DNA of 58,556 nt, taken from Brevibacterium permense. GTDB lineage: Bacteria > Actinomycetota > Actinomycetes > Actinomycetales > Brevibacteriaceae. The stretch lies in contig NZ_JABSSX010000016.1 in the NCBI RefSeq assembly GCF_013280495.1, forward strand, positions 1 to 58,556. Reading direction: 5' to 3'. The notes under the pieces were generated by a model that saw only the letters and a list, made by a program, of their open reading frames with translations, was not told the origin of the DNA and did no database searches. Made by a program: the position numbers and the translations under genes. Shown piece by piece: positions 9,057-18,110 of this stretch; positions within the stretch are counted from its first letter, which is position 1, and every line of letters starts with the position of its first letter.

Positions 9057-9995
9057 GTGAGCGATTCTTCCCCGCAGGGCATCCTCGTCTGCGATAAGCC
9101 GCAGGGCCTGAGCTCCCACGGCGTGGTCTCCCGCATCCGCCGCTGGTTCGGCACCAAGAAGGTCGGCCACGCCGGGACCCTCGATCCCATGGCCACGGGT
9201 GTCCTTGTGCTCGGTCTCGGCCGCGGCACCAAGCTGCTCACCTATATCACCGGGGTTTCGAAGACGTACTTCGCGACGATCCGTCTGGGCTCGTCGACCC
9301 CGACCGACGACGCCGATTCCGAGCCTGATCGCTTCGCCGACCCGTCCGATCTCGCTCGTGTCGACGCTGCGACCATCGAAGCCGCCGTGGCCAAGCTGCG
9401 CGGCCCCATCGATCAGGTCCCCAGTGCCGTCTCGGCGATCAAGGTCGACGGCAAGCGCTCCTACGCTCGCGTCCGCGCCGGCGAAGACGTCGAACTCAAG
9501 GCCCGACGCGTCGAAGTCTCGGAGTTCCAGATCATCGACATCCGCTTCTCCTCCGCGGACGGGCATATCGACTTCGATGTCGAAGTCGACTGCTCCTCGG
9601 GCACCTATGTGCGTGCCCTGGCACGCGATATCGGCACCGACCTCGGCATCTTCGGCCACCTCACCGCGCTGCGGAGGACGCGAGTCGGCGAATTCCACAT
9701 CGACCAGGCCGTGACCCTGCCCGAGGACCTCGGTGTTGCCGCGCCCACCCTCATCTCGCTCGCCGAGGCGGCCCGCACGCTCCTGCCCGTCGTCACCGTC
9801 GATGCCGATCGGGCCCGCGCACTCATGCAGGGCAAGACCGTCGCCGTTGGTGAGTGGGATGCAGGCCCCGGTGCCGACGACACAGGGAACCGAGAGGTCG
9901 CCGTCGTCTGCGATGATGCCCTCGTCTCCGTGGCCGAAGTGCGTCGGAACGGCGGTCTGAAGTCGCTGACCGCCTTTGCCATCGACCTCGCCTGA
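9057..9995 (+). CDS. truB: tRNA pseudouridine(55) synthase TruB
   Basis: A 312-residue enzyme making pseudouridine 55 in tRNA T-loops. The diagnostic block GHAGTLDPMATGVL (catalytic Asp near residue 41) follows GILVCDKPQGLSSH. YVRALARDIG and the RRTRVGEFH segment are also present, and the C-terminal part matches the actinobacterial PUA-like extension. The GTG at 9057 is 11 nt after the previous stop. The region between the rbfA-like module and ribF is the expected place for truB. Confidence 0.96.
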   Translation: MSDSSPQGILVCDKPQGLSSHGVVSRIRRWFGTKKVGHAGTLDPMATGVLVLGLGRGTKLLTYITGVSKTYFATIRLGSSTPTDDADSEPDRFADPSDLARVDAATIEAAVAKLRGPIDQVPSAVSAIKVDGKRSYARVRAGEDVELKARRVEVSEFQIIDIRFSSADGHIDFDVEVDCSSGTYVRALARDIGTDLGIFGHLTALRRTRVGEFHIDQAVTLPEDLGVAAPTLISLAEAARTLLPVVTVDADRARALMQGKTVAVGEWDAGPGADDTGNREVAVVCDDALVSVAEVRRNGGLKSLTAFAIDLA

Positions 9996-10093
9996 AGGGG
10001 CCAGCCCCACGCTCGAAACAACGAAATAAGTTGTATCCATTAAATACTACCGAAACTCTTGTATCTGCTGCACTTATCTGGTCTACTTGCCCT

Positions 10094-10714
10094 ATGTTCG
10101 TCTTGACCATCGACCAGCAGGATTCGCGGTCGAACGCCGACGCGGTGCCCCGGATCCTCGATGCTCTCTCTCCGATCGACACGGTCGTTCCCTTCGCCCG
10201 CACCATCGGTGACGAGGTCCAAGGGGTCCTCGACGATCCCGACGCCGTCGCCGAGGCGGTGCGCCGTATCGGCATCGACTCCGGTTGGCATATCGGCCTC
10301 GGAATCGGCGAGGTCGAACGGCCGCTGCCCGAGACGACCACCGAGGGCAGGGGGGAGGCATTCTACTCCGCCCGCCAGGCGGTCGAAGCGGCCAAATCCG
10401 CTCCCGCCCACCTTGTCGTCAGCGCCGATGCGGACAGTGACCATCGTGGGCTGGCGGAGGCGGCTCTGCGGCTCCTCATCAGCACGCTGACAGAGCTGCG
10501 CGGTCACTCCCGCGGTTACGTCGGATACCGACTCGACCACCCTGATGCCACTCAGGCCGAGATCGCCGCAGAATTCGACGTCTCCCAACAGGCGGTCTCC
10601 CGGGTGCTGGCGGCCGGCCCCGCCGAGATCATCGCCGGAGCCGAGCACCTGGCCCGACATCACCTCGACCGGCTCCAGCGAGCCCTGTCGGAAGGAGACG
10701 CACATGTGGACTGA
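10094..10714 (+). CDS. SatD family-like protein with C-terminal helix-turn-helix
   Basis: A 206-residue protein. The N-terminal part (FVLTIDQQDSR, then TIGDEVQGVLDDP and WHIGLGIGEVE) matches my recollection of SatD family proteins. The C-terminal part has a clear helix-turn-helix, TQAEIAAEFDVSQQAVSRVL, near residue 165. The ATG at 10094 is preferred over an upstream start because the conserved region begins immediately after it and AT-rich promoter-like sequence lies upstream. It overlaps the start of a small membrane-protein gene by 11 nt, forming a two-gene unit. Function is unknown; a regulatory role is inferred from the HTH. Confidence 0.65.
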   Translation: MFVLTIDQQDSRSNADAVPRILDALSPIDTVVPFARTIGDEVQGVLDDPDAVAEAVRRIGIDSGWHIGLGIGEVERPLPETTTEGRGEAFYSARQAVEAAKSAPAHLVVSADADSDHRGLAEAALRLLISTLTELRGHSRGYVGYRLDHPDATQAEIAAEFDVSQQAVSRVLAAGPAEIIAGAEHLARHHLDRLQRALSEGDAHVD

Positions 10715-11075
10715 CGTGCTCGTCGCCATCGCCGCCGCCATCATCGCAGCCCTCATCGGCTGGCCACTCGTCCCGCTCCTCCTCCGCCTCACCCATGCCG
10801 GCCCGGGCTCCAAACCCGAACGCACAGGAACGGAGGACGTCGAAGTCTTGCGCGGCGGACTGTGGATCGGCATCGTCGAACGCGCACTCATCGCCGGAGC
10901 GATCGTGCTCGGCCGACCCGAACTCATGGCCGTGGTCATCGCGGTCAAAGGGCTCGGACGCTTCGCGGAGATCAAATCCTCGGCGGCCGCGGGGGAGCGA
11001 TTCATCATCGGCACCTTCGTCTCCATCGCCCTGGCCTCCCTCCTCGGCGTCATCGGCTGGGCGATCATCGCCTGA
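10704..11075 (+). CDS. Small membrane protein downstream of SatD-like gene
   Basis: A 123-residue protein with three or four hydrophobic segments: residues 3-28 (VLVAIAAAIIAALIGWPLVPLLL), about 55-75, and 98-120 (FIGTFVSIALASLLGVIGWAIIA pattern). GGAAGGAGA lies 7-8 nt before the ATG, inside the end of the SatD-like gene, so translation is coupled. In other bacteria satD is likewise followed by a membrane protein gene (satE). No enzymatic motif is seen. Confidence 0.7.
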   Translation: MWTDVLVAIAAAIIAALIGWPLVPLLLRLTHAGPGSKPERTGTEDVEVLRGGLWIGIVERALIAGAIVLGRPELMAVVIAVKGLGRFAEIKSSAAAGERFIIGTFVSIALASLLGVIGWAIIA

Positions 11076-11127
11076 ACCTGTCCTTCCGTTTCGGTGGGGT
11101 CCGGGTTAGGAGGCGGAAGATCTCTGC

Positions 11128-11133
11128 GATAAT
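11128..11133 (+). promoter_or_regulatory. -10 hexamer GATAAT before ribF
   Basis: GATAAT lies about 8 nt before an in-frame GTG at 11142 and 32 nt before the preferred GTG at 11166. With transcription starting near 11141 the message would carry the AGGAG at 11150-11154 used by the second GTG. Confidence 0.5.
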
Positions 11134-11165
11134 CTGAATCGGTGCACGGAAGGAGCGAATGTCTG

Positions 11166-12104
11166 GTGGAGCTGTATCACGGACTCGGTGAGGTCGAGGT
11201 CGACGCTGTCGGCACCGTCGTCACCCTCGGCAACTTCGACGGCGTGCACCGCGGACACGAAACGGTCCTGACCACCGTCGCCGCTCTGGCCAGGCAAGAG
11301 GGCCTGCGCTCGATCGCAATGACCTTCGATCCCCACCCGCGCACGGTCCACCGACCCGAAGAGCCGACCGTGATGATCAACTCGACCCGGCAGCGTGCCG
11401 AACTCATCGCCGCCACCGGTATCGACGGCCTCCTCGTCCAGCCCTACGACCTCGACTTCGCCGCCCAGTCGGCCGAGGAATTCGTGCGCCGGTACTTCGT
11501 CGAAGCCCTGCGCGCGAAGATCGTCGTCGTCGGCGATGATGTCCGGTTCGGCAAGGACAACGAGGGTACGATCGAGACTCTGCGCCGCCTCGGCGAGAAA
11601 TTCGGGTTCCGTGTCGAAACGATCGACGAAGTCGGGCGCGGGGGTCGGTATTCGTCCTCCCGGATCCGGGAGCAGCTCACTGCCGGTGATGTCGCCGAGG
11701 CGGCCGACCAGCTCGGGCGCTACCATGCACTCCACGGCACCGTCGTCCATGGCGATGCTCGCGGACGAGACCTGGGATTCCCGACGGCGAACCTGTCGGA
11801 GAATCCCGACGGACTCGTCCCCGCCGACGGCGTCTACGCCGGCTGGGCGACGTTCTCCGGTGAGGATCAGGCGTACCCGGCCGCGATCTCTGTAGGCACG
11901 AACCCGACCTTCCAAGGACAGGTCCGACGGGTCGAGGCGTACGTGCTCGACAAGGAATTCGGCGAATTCGACGTCTACGACCGTGAGATGACTCTCGAAT
12001 TCGTCTCCCGCATCCGCGGGCAGGTCGCGTTCACCGGGATGGACGACCTCATCGTGCAGATGCATGAGGACATCGCCGATGTGCGCGAGGTCCTGCACAC
12101 CTGA
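11166..12104 (+). CDS. ribF: Bifunctional riboflavin kinase/FAD synthetase
   Basis: A 312-residue enzyme making FMN then FAD from riboflavin. The N-terminal FAD synthetase domain has [13 protein letters not shown] (nucleotidyltransferase HxGH-type motif), [11 protein letters not shown] and SSSRIREQL. The C-terminal flavokinase domain has [11 protein letters not shown] and SVGTNPTF with [16 protein letters not shown] at 11166 is chosen because family members start a few residues before VVTLGNFDG and AGGAG lies 11 nt upstream; GTG 11142 is the alternative. It precedes rpsO in the usual actinobacterial order. Confidence 0.95.
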   Translation: MELYHGLGEVEVDAVGTVVTLGNFDGVHRGHETVLTTVAALARQEGLRSIAMTFDPHPRTVHRPEEPTVMINSTRQRAELIAATGIDGLLVQPYDLDFAAQSAEEFVRRYFVEALRAKIVVVGDDVRFGKDNEGTIETLRRLGEKFGFRVETIDEVGRGGRYSSSRIREQLTAGDVAEAADQLGRYHALHGTVVHGDARGRDLGFPTANLSENPDGLVPADGVYAGWATFSGEDQAYPAAISVGTNPTFQGQVRRVEAYVLDKEFGEFDVYDREMTLEFVSRIRGQVAFTGMDDLIVQMHEDIADVREVLHT

Positions 12105-12195
12105 TAAGCTGATCTCTGCCGTTTTCACCGGCCGCGGTCCCATAGGGCAGAGACTTCAGGTCCCTGCGCCGCGCAACGACACGAAGGAGAACTCC

Positions 12196-12465
12196 ATGGC
12201 TCTCGATACCGCTGTGAAGCAAGAGATCATCAAGGAATATGCAACTCATGAGGGCGACACCGGTTCTCCCGAGGTCCAGGTTGCACTGCTGACCCGCCGG
12301 ATCACCGACCTGACCGAGCACTTCAAGGATCACAAGCATGACCACCACTCGCGTCGTGGCCTGCTGCTCCTCGTCGGCCAGCGTCGCCGCATGCTCAAGT
12401 ACCTCGCGAAGGTCGACATCGAGCGTTACCGTTCGCTCATCAAGCGCCTCGGCCTGCGCCGCTGA
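12196..12465 (+). CDS. rpsO: 30S ribosomal protein S15
   Basis: An 89-residue S15 protein, the usual length. Conserved features are the N-terminal [29 protein letters not shown] block, [22 protein letters not shown] and the C-terminal [12 protein letters not shown]. The ATG follows GAAGGAGA by 7-8 nt. A hairpin terminator lies about 50 nt beyond the stop, followed by the structured leader of pnp. Confidence 0.98.
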   Translation: MALDTAVKQEIIKEYATHEGDTGSPEVQVALLTRRITDLTEHFKDHKHDHHSRRGLLLLVGQRRRMLKYLAKVDIERYRSLIKRLGLRR

Positions 12466-12517
12466 TTCGAGTCTGCTGATCAGCACCGTCTGATCAGCAC
12501 CGTTTCGAACTGTTCGG

Positions 12518-12545
12518 AAGCGTCCCACCTCTTGGTGGGGCGCTT
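12518..12545 (+). terminator. Intrinsic-type terminator after rpsO
   Basis: The stem AAGCG-U-CCCACC pairs with GGTGGG-G-CGCTT across a 4-nt loop, 12 pairs including one G-U wobble, followed by TTCGTGCTTC. It is the best conventional terminator in the window. Confidence 0.75.
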
Positions 12546-12639
12546 TCGTGCTTCTGCGGTAGACTCATGCGTGGACGCACATGCCATGGACGTTTCGGTC
12601 TTCGGTAGTGGCCTCCGGAGGAACGCGCGCTGACACAGG

Positions 12640-12845
12640 CTTGCAGATGCAAGTGGTTGCCGGCACCGGTTCCGTGGGCCCCGATCGATGACCGGCGTGG
12701 ATCCATGCATCGTCCACTGCAAATATCCCGCCGGAAGGGCGCGGGGCCTCGCACTGTGCAATGCAGAGCGCTGCCTCTTCGCGCCGAGGGGCCTCCCTCG
12801 AGCGTTGCAGGTCTTGCGATGACCGCCGCGCACCGGCACAAACTA
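12640..12845 (+). ncRNA. Structured pnp leader, candidate Actino-pnp RNA
   Basis: The 389-nt rpsO-pnp gap holds, after the rpsO terminator, several stable hairpins: CTTGC/GCAAG with loop AGAT (12640-12653), GCAG/CTGC with loop AGCG, and a perfect CGAGGG/CCCTCG stem with loop GCCT (12785-12800). Established knowledge: the Actino-pnp motif is a conserved RNA in the 5-prime leader of actinobacterial pnp genes, thought to be involved in PNPase autoregulation. Position and structure content fit, but I did not match the consensus base by base. Confidence 0.5.
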
Positions 12846-12854
12846 GGAGACTAC

Positions 12855-15077
12855 GTGGGACTCAACCCTGAATCCGCCGTTGCCCATATCGACAACGGCA
12901 GCTTCGGCAAACACACCATTCGCTTCGAAACCGGACGACTTGCCCAGCAGGCCGCCGGCTCCGCCGTCGCCTACCTCGACGACGACACCATGCTGTTCTC
13001 GGCCACCTCGGCCGGAAAGAACCCCCGTGAAGGCTTCGACTTCTTCCCCCTGACCGTCGACGTCGAAGAGCGCATGTACGCCGCCGGACGCATCCCCGGC
13101 TCGTTCTTCCGCCGCGAGGGACGCCCCTCGACCGACGCGATCCTCACCTGCCGTCTCATCGACCGCCCGCTGCGCCCGTCCTTCGTCAAGGGCCTGCGCA
13201 ACGAGGTCCAGGTCGTCGTCACCGTGATGTCGGTCAACCCCGACCACATCTACGACGCCCTGGCCATCAACGCCGCATCGATGTCGACCCAGCTCTCGGG
13301 CCTGCCGTTCTCCGGCCCCATCGGCGGTGTGCGCATAGCGCTCATCGACGGCCAGTGGGTCGCCTTCCCGAACTACTCACAGCTCAAGGACGCCGTGTTC
13401 AACATGGTCGTCGCCGGTCGCGTGGTCGGTGACGACGTCGCCATCATGATGGTCGAGGCCGAAGCCACCGACAACGCCATCGACAAGATCAAGACCGGCG
13501 CTCAGGCCCCCACCGAGGAGGTCGTGTCCGAAGGTCTCGAAGCCGCGAAGCCGTTCATCGCCGAGCTCTGCCGTGCGCAGTCCGAACTCGCCTATCGCGC
13601 CGCGAAGCCGACCGTCGAATTCCCAGTCTTCCGCGACTACGAGGATGACGTCTTCGAAGCCGTCAAGGAGCTCGCCGAGGCGAAGCAGACCGAGAACTTC
13701 AAGATCGCCGACAAGCAGGAGCGCGAAGCCGCCGGTGCCGCTCTCCTCGACGAGCTCTTGGAGAAGCTCGGTGAGCGCTTCGAGGGCCGTGAGAAGGAGA
13801 TCGCGAACGCTCTCAACGCTCTGACGAAGCAGGTTGTGCGCAAGCGCATCCTCACCGAGCAGGTCCGCATCGACGGTCGCGGGCTCAAGGACATCCGTCC
13901 GCTCACCGCCGAGACGAACGTCATCCCGCGCGTGCACGGTTCGGCGATCTTCGAACGCGGTGAGACCCAGATCTTGGGTGTCACCACGCTCAACATGCTC
14001 AAGCTCGAGCAGACCATCGACTCGCTCTCACCCGAGACGTCGAAGCGCTACATGCACCACTACAACTTCCCGCCCTACTCGGTCGGTGAGACCGGCCGCG
14101 TGGGCAGCCCGAAGCGCCGCGAGATCGGTCACGGTGCACTGGCCGAACGTGCCCTCGTGCCCGTTCTGCCCAAGCGTGAGGACTTCCCGTACGCGATCCG
14201 TGAGGTCTCCGAGGCCCTCGGTTCGAACGGTTCGACCTCGATGGGTTCGGTCTGCGCCTCGACGCTGGCCATGCTCTCGGCCGGTGTGCCGTTGCAGGCG
14301 CCCGTCGCCGGCATCGCCATGGGTCTGGTCTCCGACGTCATCTCCACCGATCAGGGTGAGCAGACCGCCTACGCGGCTCTGACCGACATCCTCGGTGCCG
14401 AAGATGCCTTCGGCGATATGGATTTCAAGGTCGCCGGTACGCGTGACTTCATCACCGCGATCCAGCTCGACACCAAGCTCGACGGCCTTCCCGCCTCGGT
14501 GCTCGGTGCCGCCCTCAAGCAGGCCCGCGAAGCACGCATGGTCATCCTCGACGTCATCGCTGAGGCCATCGACGCCCCGGCCGAGATGGCACCGACGGCA
14601 CCGCGGATCATCTCCGTGAACATCCCCGTCGACAAGATCGGTGAGGTCATCGGGCCCAAGGGCAAGATGATCAACCAGATCCAGGAGGACACGGGCGCGG
14701 ACATCAGCATCGAAGACGACGGAACCGTCCTCATCGGTGCCACGGACGGACCGGCCGCCGAGGCTGCACGTTCGATGATCAACGCGATCGCGAACCCGCA
14801 GGTTCCCGAGGTCGGCGAACGCTACCTGGGCACCGTGGTCAAGACGATGAGCTTCGGCGCATTCGTCTCCCTGACCCCGGGCAAGGACGGCCTGCTGCAC
14901 ATCTCCGAGCTGCGTAAGCTCAACGACGGCAAGCGCGTCGAGGACGTCGAGGACGTCGTCGGTGTGGGCCAGAAGGTCCAGGTCGAGATCACGAAGATCG
15001 ATGACCGCGGCAAGCTCTCGCTGGCTCCGGTCACCGACGAGGACGAGAAGTCGGACGAAGAGGGATCAGACAACTGA
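12855..15077 (+). CDS. pnp: Polyribonucleotide nucleotidyltransferase (PNPase)
   Basis: A 740-residue phosphorolytic 3-prime exoribonuclease. The order is RNase PH domain 1 (residues about 15-145), linker helices, RNase PH domain 2 (about 330-550, [27 protein letters not shown] and [17 protein letters not shown]), KH domain ([15 protein letters not shown]) and S1 domain ([17 protein letters not shown]) near the C-terminus. The GTG at 12855 is chosen because the family N-terminus begins there and CTAGGAGA lies 5-8 nt upstream. A longer frame from 12657 reads through the structured leader and is rejected. Confidence 0.97.
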   Translation: MGLNPESAVAHIDNGSFGKHTIRFETGRLAQQAAGSAVAYLDDDTMLFSATSAGKNPREGFDFFPLTVDVEERMYAAGRIPGSFFRREGRPSTDAILTCRLIDRPLRPSFVKGLRNEVQVVVTVMSVNPDHIYDALAINAASMSTQLSGLPFSGPIGGVRIALIDGQWVAFPNYSQLKDAVFNMVVAGRVVGDDVAIMMVEAEATDNAIDKIKTGAQAPTEEVVSEGLEAAKPFIAELCRAQSELAYRAAKPTVEFPVFRDYEDDVFEAVKELAEAKQTENFKIADKQEREAAGAALLDELLEKLGERFEGREKEIANALNALTKQVVRKRILTEQVRIDGRGLKDIRPLTAETNVIPRVHGSAIFERGETQILGVTTLNMLKLEQTIDSLSPETSKRYMHHYNFPPYSVGETGRVGSPKRREIGHGALAERALVPVLPKREDFPYAIREVSEALGSNGSTSMGSVCASTLAMLSAGVPLQAPVAGIAMGLVSDVISTDQGEQTAYAALTDILGAEDAFGDMDFKVAGTRDFITAIQLDTKLDGLPASVLGAALKQAREARMVILDVIAEAIDAPAEMAPTAPRIISVNIPVDKIGEVIGPKGKMINQIQEDTGADISIEDDGTVLIGATDGPAAEAARSMINAIANPQVPEVGERYLGTVVKTMSFGAFVSLTPGKDGLLHISELRKLNDGKRVEDVEDVVGVGQKVQVEITKIDDRGKLSLAPVTDEDEKSDEEGSDN

Positions 15078-15139
15078 TACTGAGCAGTTCGCACACCGGG
15101 GAGGGCAGCCGAATCGATCGGTCTGTCCTCCCCGGTGGT

Positions 15140-16489
15140 TTGACGCTGACCACCGAACACATGCCGGGTCTGGCCTCGGAGACGATCGGAATCTGGGTTG
15201 CAGCCGGATCCCGTGACGAATCCGCAGAGACCGCCGGCTCGACGCATTTCCTCGAACACATGCTGTTCAAGGGCACCGGGTCGAGGGATGCGAAGTCCAT
15301 CGCCGCGGCCTTCGACCGCACCGGCGGGGATTCGAATGCGATCACCGCCAAGGAGCTCACCTGCTACTACTCCCGGTGCCTCGTGACGGATCTGCCGAAC
15401 ATCACCGGCCTCCTCGTCGATATGGTCTCGAACTCCCAGCTCGATATCGAGGAGTTCGAACGCGAGCGCGGAGTCATCATCGAAGAGCTCGCCATGTCCG
15501 CCGACGATCCCGGAGACGTCCTCTTCGACGACTTCGATTCCCTGGTCTTCGGTTCGCATTCGCTGGCCCGGCCCGTGGGTGCGACGAAGGATCAGATCCG
15601 CGTGCTCGGCCATCACACGGTCATCGACCACTATCAGTCGACGTATATTCCGCCTCGTCTGGTCATCGCTGCCGCAGGCGGTGCGACGCATGAGGAGGTC
15701 CTCGCGATGGTTGAGGATGCCCTCGCCGAGGCGGGGCTCGGGTCCCGAGCTGACGTCTGGTCGGGCGCGGGGACCGGTGTTGACGGTGCGGGCACGATGG
15801 ACACGGGGGATGCCGACGGTGGGGCCGCCTCGGTGGACACGGGTGGCGCCGACGGCGGGGCCGCATCGGTGGCGAAAGGCTCGCACCTCGGTGGGGCCGC
15901 ACGGGTGCGTCCGGAGTTCCACTCCGGGAAGTCGCACACCGTCAAAGACATCGAACAGCTGGGCATCATGCTCGGCTGTGAGGGCCTGCCTGAAGGCGAC
16001 GACGACCGGTTCATCTACTCGGTGATGCTGACGATGCTCGGCGGCGGAATGTCGTCGCGGCTGTTTCAGAGCGTGCGTGAGGAGCGCGGGCTGGCCTATG
16101 CGGTGAACTGCGTGGCCAGCCAGTTCACGGATACCGGCACCTTCGGCATCTATGCCGGATGCACGGGCGAGAACGCTCAGGCCGTCGTCGACCTGGCCAT
16201 GAGCGAATGGGATCGGCTGGCGCAGGAGACACCGAGCCAGTTCGAGCTCGACGAGATCGTGTCCCAGCTCTCAGGCTCGATGGTGCTCGGACTCGAGTCC
16301 TCTGCGGCGCGGATGAACCGTCTCGCGCGGTCGGAGATCTTCGGGTTGCCGCTCGAATCGCCGATGGACCTCATCGAACGCGTCCGCTCGGTCACGGCCG
16401 AGGACGTCAGCGAGATGGCCGGGCGGCTGCTGTCGCGTCCCAAGGCCCTGGCGTTGGTCGGACCGGCCGCCGAGGTCGAACTGCCCTGA
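15140..16489 (+). CDS. M16 family zinc peptidase (insulinase-like), true start probably upstream
   Basis: At least 449 residues. The inverted zinc motif HFLEHMLF lies near residue 36, with the distal Glu in the RGVIIEELA segment, and the C-terminal M16 domain follows a low-complexity linker (about residues 195-255) holding two copies of a GGAASV-type unit. TTG at 15140 is the first canonical start, but the reading frame is open back into pnp and encodes SVLPGG, the conserved first strand of the family, upstream of it. CTG at 15080 or 15074 (GAGGGA upstream) may be the real start. The pnp-M16 order is the usual actinobacterial one (pepR). Confidence 0.85.
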   Translation: MTLTTEHMPGLASETIGIWVAAGSRDESAETAGSTHFLEHMLFKGTGSRDAKSIAAAFDRTGGDSNAITAKELTCYYSRCLVTDLPNITGLLVDMVSNSQLDIEEFERERGVIIEELAMSADDPGDVLFDDFDSLVFGSHSLARPVGATKDQIRVLGHHTVIDHYQSTYIPPRLVIAAAGGATHEEVLAMVEDALAEAGLGSRADVWSGAGTGVDGAGTMDTGDADGGAASVDTGGADGGAASVAKGSHLGGAARVRPEFHSGKSHTVKDIEQLGIMLGCEGLPEGDDDRFIYSVMLTMLGGGMSSRLFQSVREERGLAYAVNCVASQFTDTGTFGIYAGCTGENAQAVVDLAMSEWDRLAQETPSQFELDEIVSQLSGSMVLGLESSAARMNRLARSEIFGLPLESPMDLIERVRSVTAEDVSEMAGRLLSRPKALALVGPAAEVELP

Positions 16490-16566
16490 GTGCGTCGCCG
16501 CGTTCGGGGCTTCGGCCCTCGGGCGCGGGTTGCCGGCCGGCAGGAAAGTGAAGGGAGACAGGCGAG

Positions 16567-17226
16567 ATGGCGAGGAAGAGCGCAGCGGTCCGCCGGGAGG
16601 AGATCCTGGCGGCCACGGTCGAGGAGATCGAGGCGACGGGTCTGCGCGCGCTGCGCGTCTCCGACGTCGCCGCGCGTCTGGGCTTGAGCGCCAGTCTCGT
16701 CATCTACCACTTCGAGACGAAGGAAGCCCTCGTGGCTGAGGCCTTCGACTTCGCCGGACGCCAGGACATCGACCATGCCCGCGTGCTCGCCGCCGGGACG
16801 CCCCCGGCGCGTGAGCGACCGGAAGACGGCGGCGCAGATGCCACGGCGGCGACCGCCTCGGCGCGGGGACGATCATCGGCGAGGCAGCGACTGCGGGACG
16901 TCATCGGCTGGTACATGCCCAGCGGGTCCTCGCGCAGTTGGAAGATCTGGATCGACGCGTGGTCTGCCGGACTCTTCGATGCTGGTCTCAGAGCAGCATT
17001 CGCCGCGCTCGACCGGGAGTGGAAGTCGATTCTCGTGCATCTCATGGACGAGGCCATCGCGGCAGGGGAGTGCACGGCACCTGATGGCGGCACCGCGGCG
17101 GGCGCGACCCGGATCCTCGCCTTCCTCGACGGCCTGGCTATCCAGGTGATGGTCAATTCGGAGACCGTTGACGCTGAGGCGCTGAGCACCTGGGTCGATG
17201 ACTTCCTCACCCGCGAACTCGGCTGA
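16567..17226 (+). CDS. TetR/AcrR family transcriptional regulator
   Basis: A 219-residue regulator. The N-terminal DNA-binding domain is typical: RREEILAATVEEI, LRVSDVAARLGLSASLVIYHF (helix-turn-helix) and TKEALV. Residues 80-105 form an Ala/Arg/Gly-rich insertion after the HTH that is not family-typical. The C-terminal ligand domain is recognisable (WKIWIDAWS, IQVMVNSE). It lies 77 nt after the M16 gene, with GGGAGA upstream of the ATG, and is convergent with the SDR gene. Its target could be the inverted repeat at 18059-18078, but nothing in the sequence proves this. Confidence 0.88.
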   Translation: MARKSAAVRREEILAATVEEIEATGLRALRVSDVAARLGLSASLVIYHFETKEALVAEAFDFAGRQDIDHARVLAAGTPPARERPEDGGADATAATASARGRSSARQRLRDVIGWYMPSGSSRSWKIWIDAWSAGLFDAGLRAAFAALDREWKSILVHLMDEAIAAGECTAPDGGTAAGATRILAFLDGLAIQVMVNSETVDAEALSTWVDDFLTRELG

Positions 17227-17232
17227 GGGTGA

Positions 17233-17290
17233 TTGTTGGGTCGATCCGCGGTGTTCTGGACGTCAGAAACACCGTGGATCGACCCAACAA
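17233..17290. terminator. 23-bp inverted repeat between convergent genes
   Basis: Left arm 17233-17255 and right arm 17268-17290 are complementary with a single G-U type mismatch, and four more pairs form inside the loop. It lies 7 nt after the TetR stop and 42 nt before the SDR stop, so a bidirectional terminator is the simplest reading. No U-tract follows on either side. Confidence 0.6.
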
Positions 17291-17331
17291 TGCCTCCATG
17301 CGGTCATGTGGTCGACTGCCGTGTGCTCCCA

Positions 17332-17997
17332 TCAGTAGCGAGCGGAGAATCCGCCGTCGGCAGAGAGCAGCTGACCGCTGATCCACCGGCCCTCAGCAGA
17401 GAGCAGAAAGGCCGTGACTCCGGCGATATCGCGAGGAGTGCCCATGCGGCCGAGCGGCTGATAGGGAATCAGCCCGGTTCTCGTCTCGTCATCCATCCAG
17501 CCCGTATCGATCGGCCCAGGATTGACGACGTTCGCAGAGATCCCCTTCGGCCCGAGTTCCCGCGCAGACGAGATGACGATTCGATCGAGCGCGCCCTTCG
17601 ACGCCCCGTAGGGCAGATTGCCCGTGGCGTGGTCACTGGTGAAGGCGACGATCGCGCCTCCCGACCCGCCGATCTGCCTCGCGAACGCCGCGATGAGGAG
17701 CAACGACGCGCGTGCGTTGACAGCCATGTGGCGGTCGAAGCTGTCGGCGGTGGTGTCCAAGATCCCGGACTCTTCGCCGTGCGCATGGCTGAGCACCAAC
17801 CCGTCGATGGTGCCGTGCTCCCTGCTCACCCGACCGACCAGCTCCTGCGCCTCGTGAGCGGATGACAAGTCGCACGGGTAGTCTCCGCGATCGATATCGG
17901 TCGTGCACACGGTCCAGCCGTCGGACGCCAGCCGTGCGGCCACTTCGGCGGCGATGCTGTTCTCTCGTCCGGCTCCGGTGATGAGTGCTGTCGGCAT
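17332..17997 (-). CDS. SDR family oxidoreductase
   Basis: A 221-residue short-chain dehydrogenase/reductase. The Rossmann nucleotide loop is TGAGRENSIA near the N-terminus, slightly unlike the standard TGxxxGxG. The catalytic Tyr-Lys pair is in YGASKGALDRI near residue 130, preceded by the Ser-bearing VAFTSD strand. NPGPIDT and the terminal SADGGFSARY are typical. At 221 residues it is a little short for the classical family. TAGGAT 7 nt before the ATG and no Shine-Dalgarno suggest a leaderless transcript. The substrate is unknown. Confidence 0.85.
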   Translation of the reverse strand: MPTALITGAGRENSIAAEVAARLASDGWTVCTTDIDRGDYPCDLSSAHEAQELVGRVSREHGTIDGLVLSHAHGEESGILDTTADSFDRHMAVNARASLLLIAAFARQIGGSGGAIVAFTSDHATGNLPYGASKGALDRIVISSARELGPKGISANVVNPGPIDTGWMDDETRTGLIPYQPLGRMGTPRDIAGVTAFLLSAEGRWISGQLLSADGGFSARY

Positions 17998-18058
17998 GCT
18001 TCGATCCTAACCGCCTTGACTCGATGACCCCGTCCCGACAGACTGGAGTCACACGTTC

Positions 18059-18078
18059 TACTGAATAGCGGTTCAGTA
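18059..18078. promoter_or_regulatory. Candidate TetR-type operator
   Basis: TACTGAA and TTCAGTA form perfect 7-bp arms around a 6-bp spacer, 33-52 nt upstream of the amino-acid dehydrogenase start. Its length and symmetry resemble TetR-family operators; the cognate regulator could be either TetR gene in this window (16567 or 28274) or another. Confidence 0.5.
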
Positions 18079-18110
18079 AGAGTTCTGACTCATTGACCTT
18101 TGGGAGCCCT

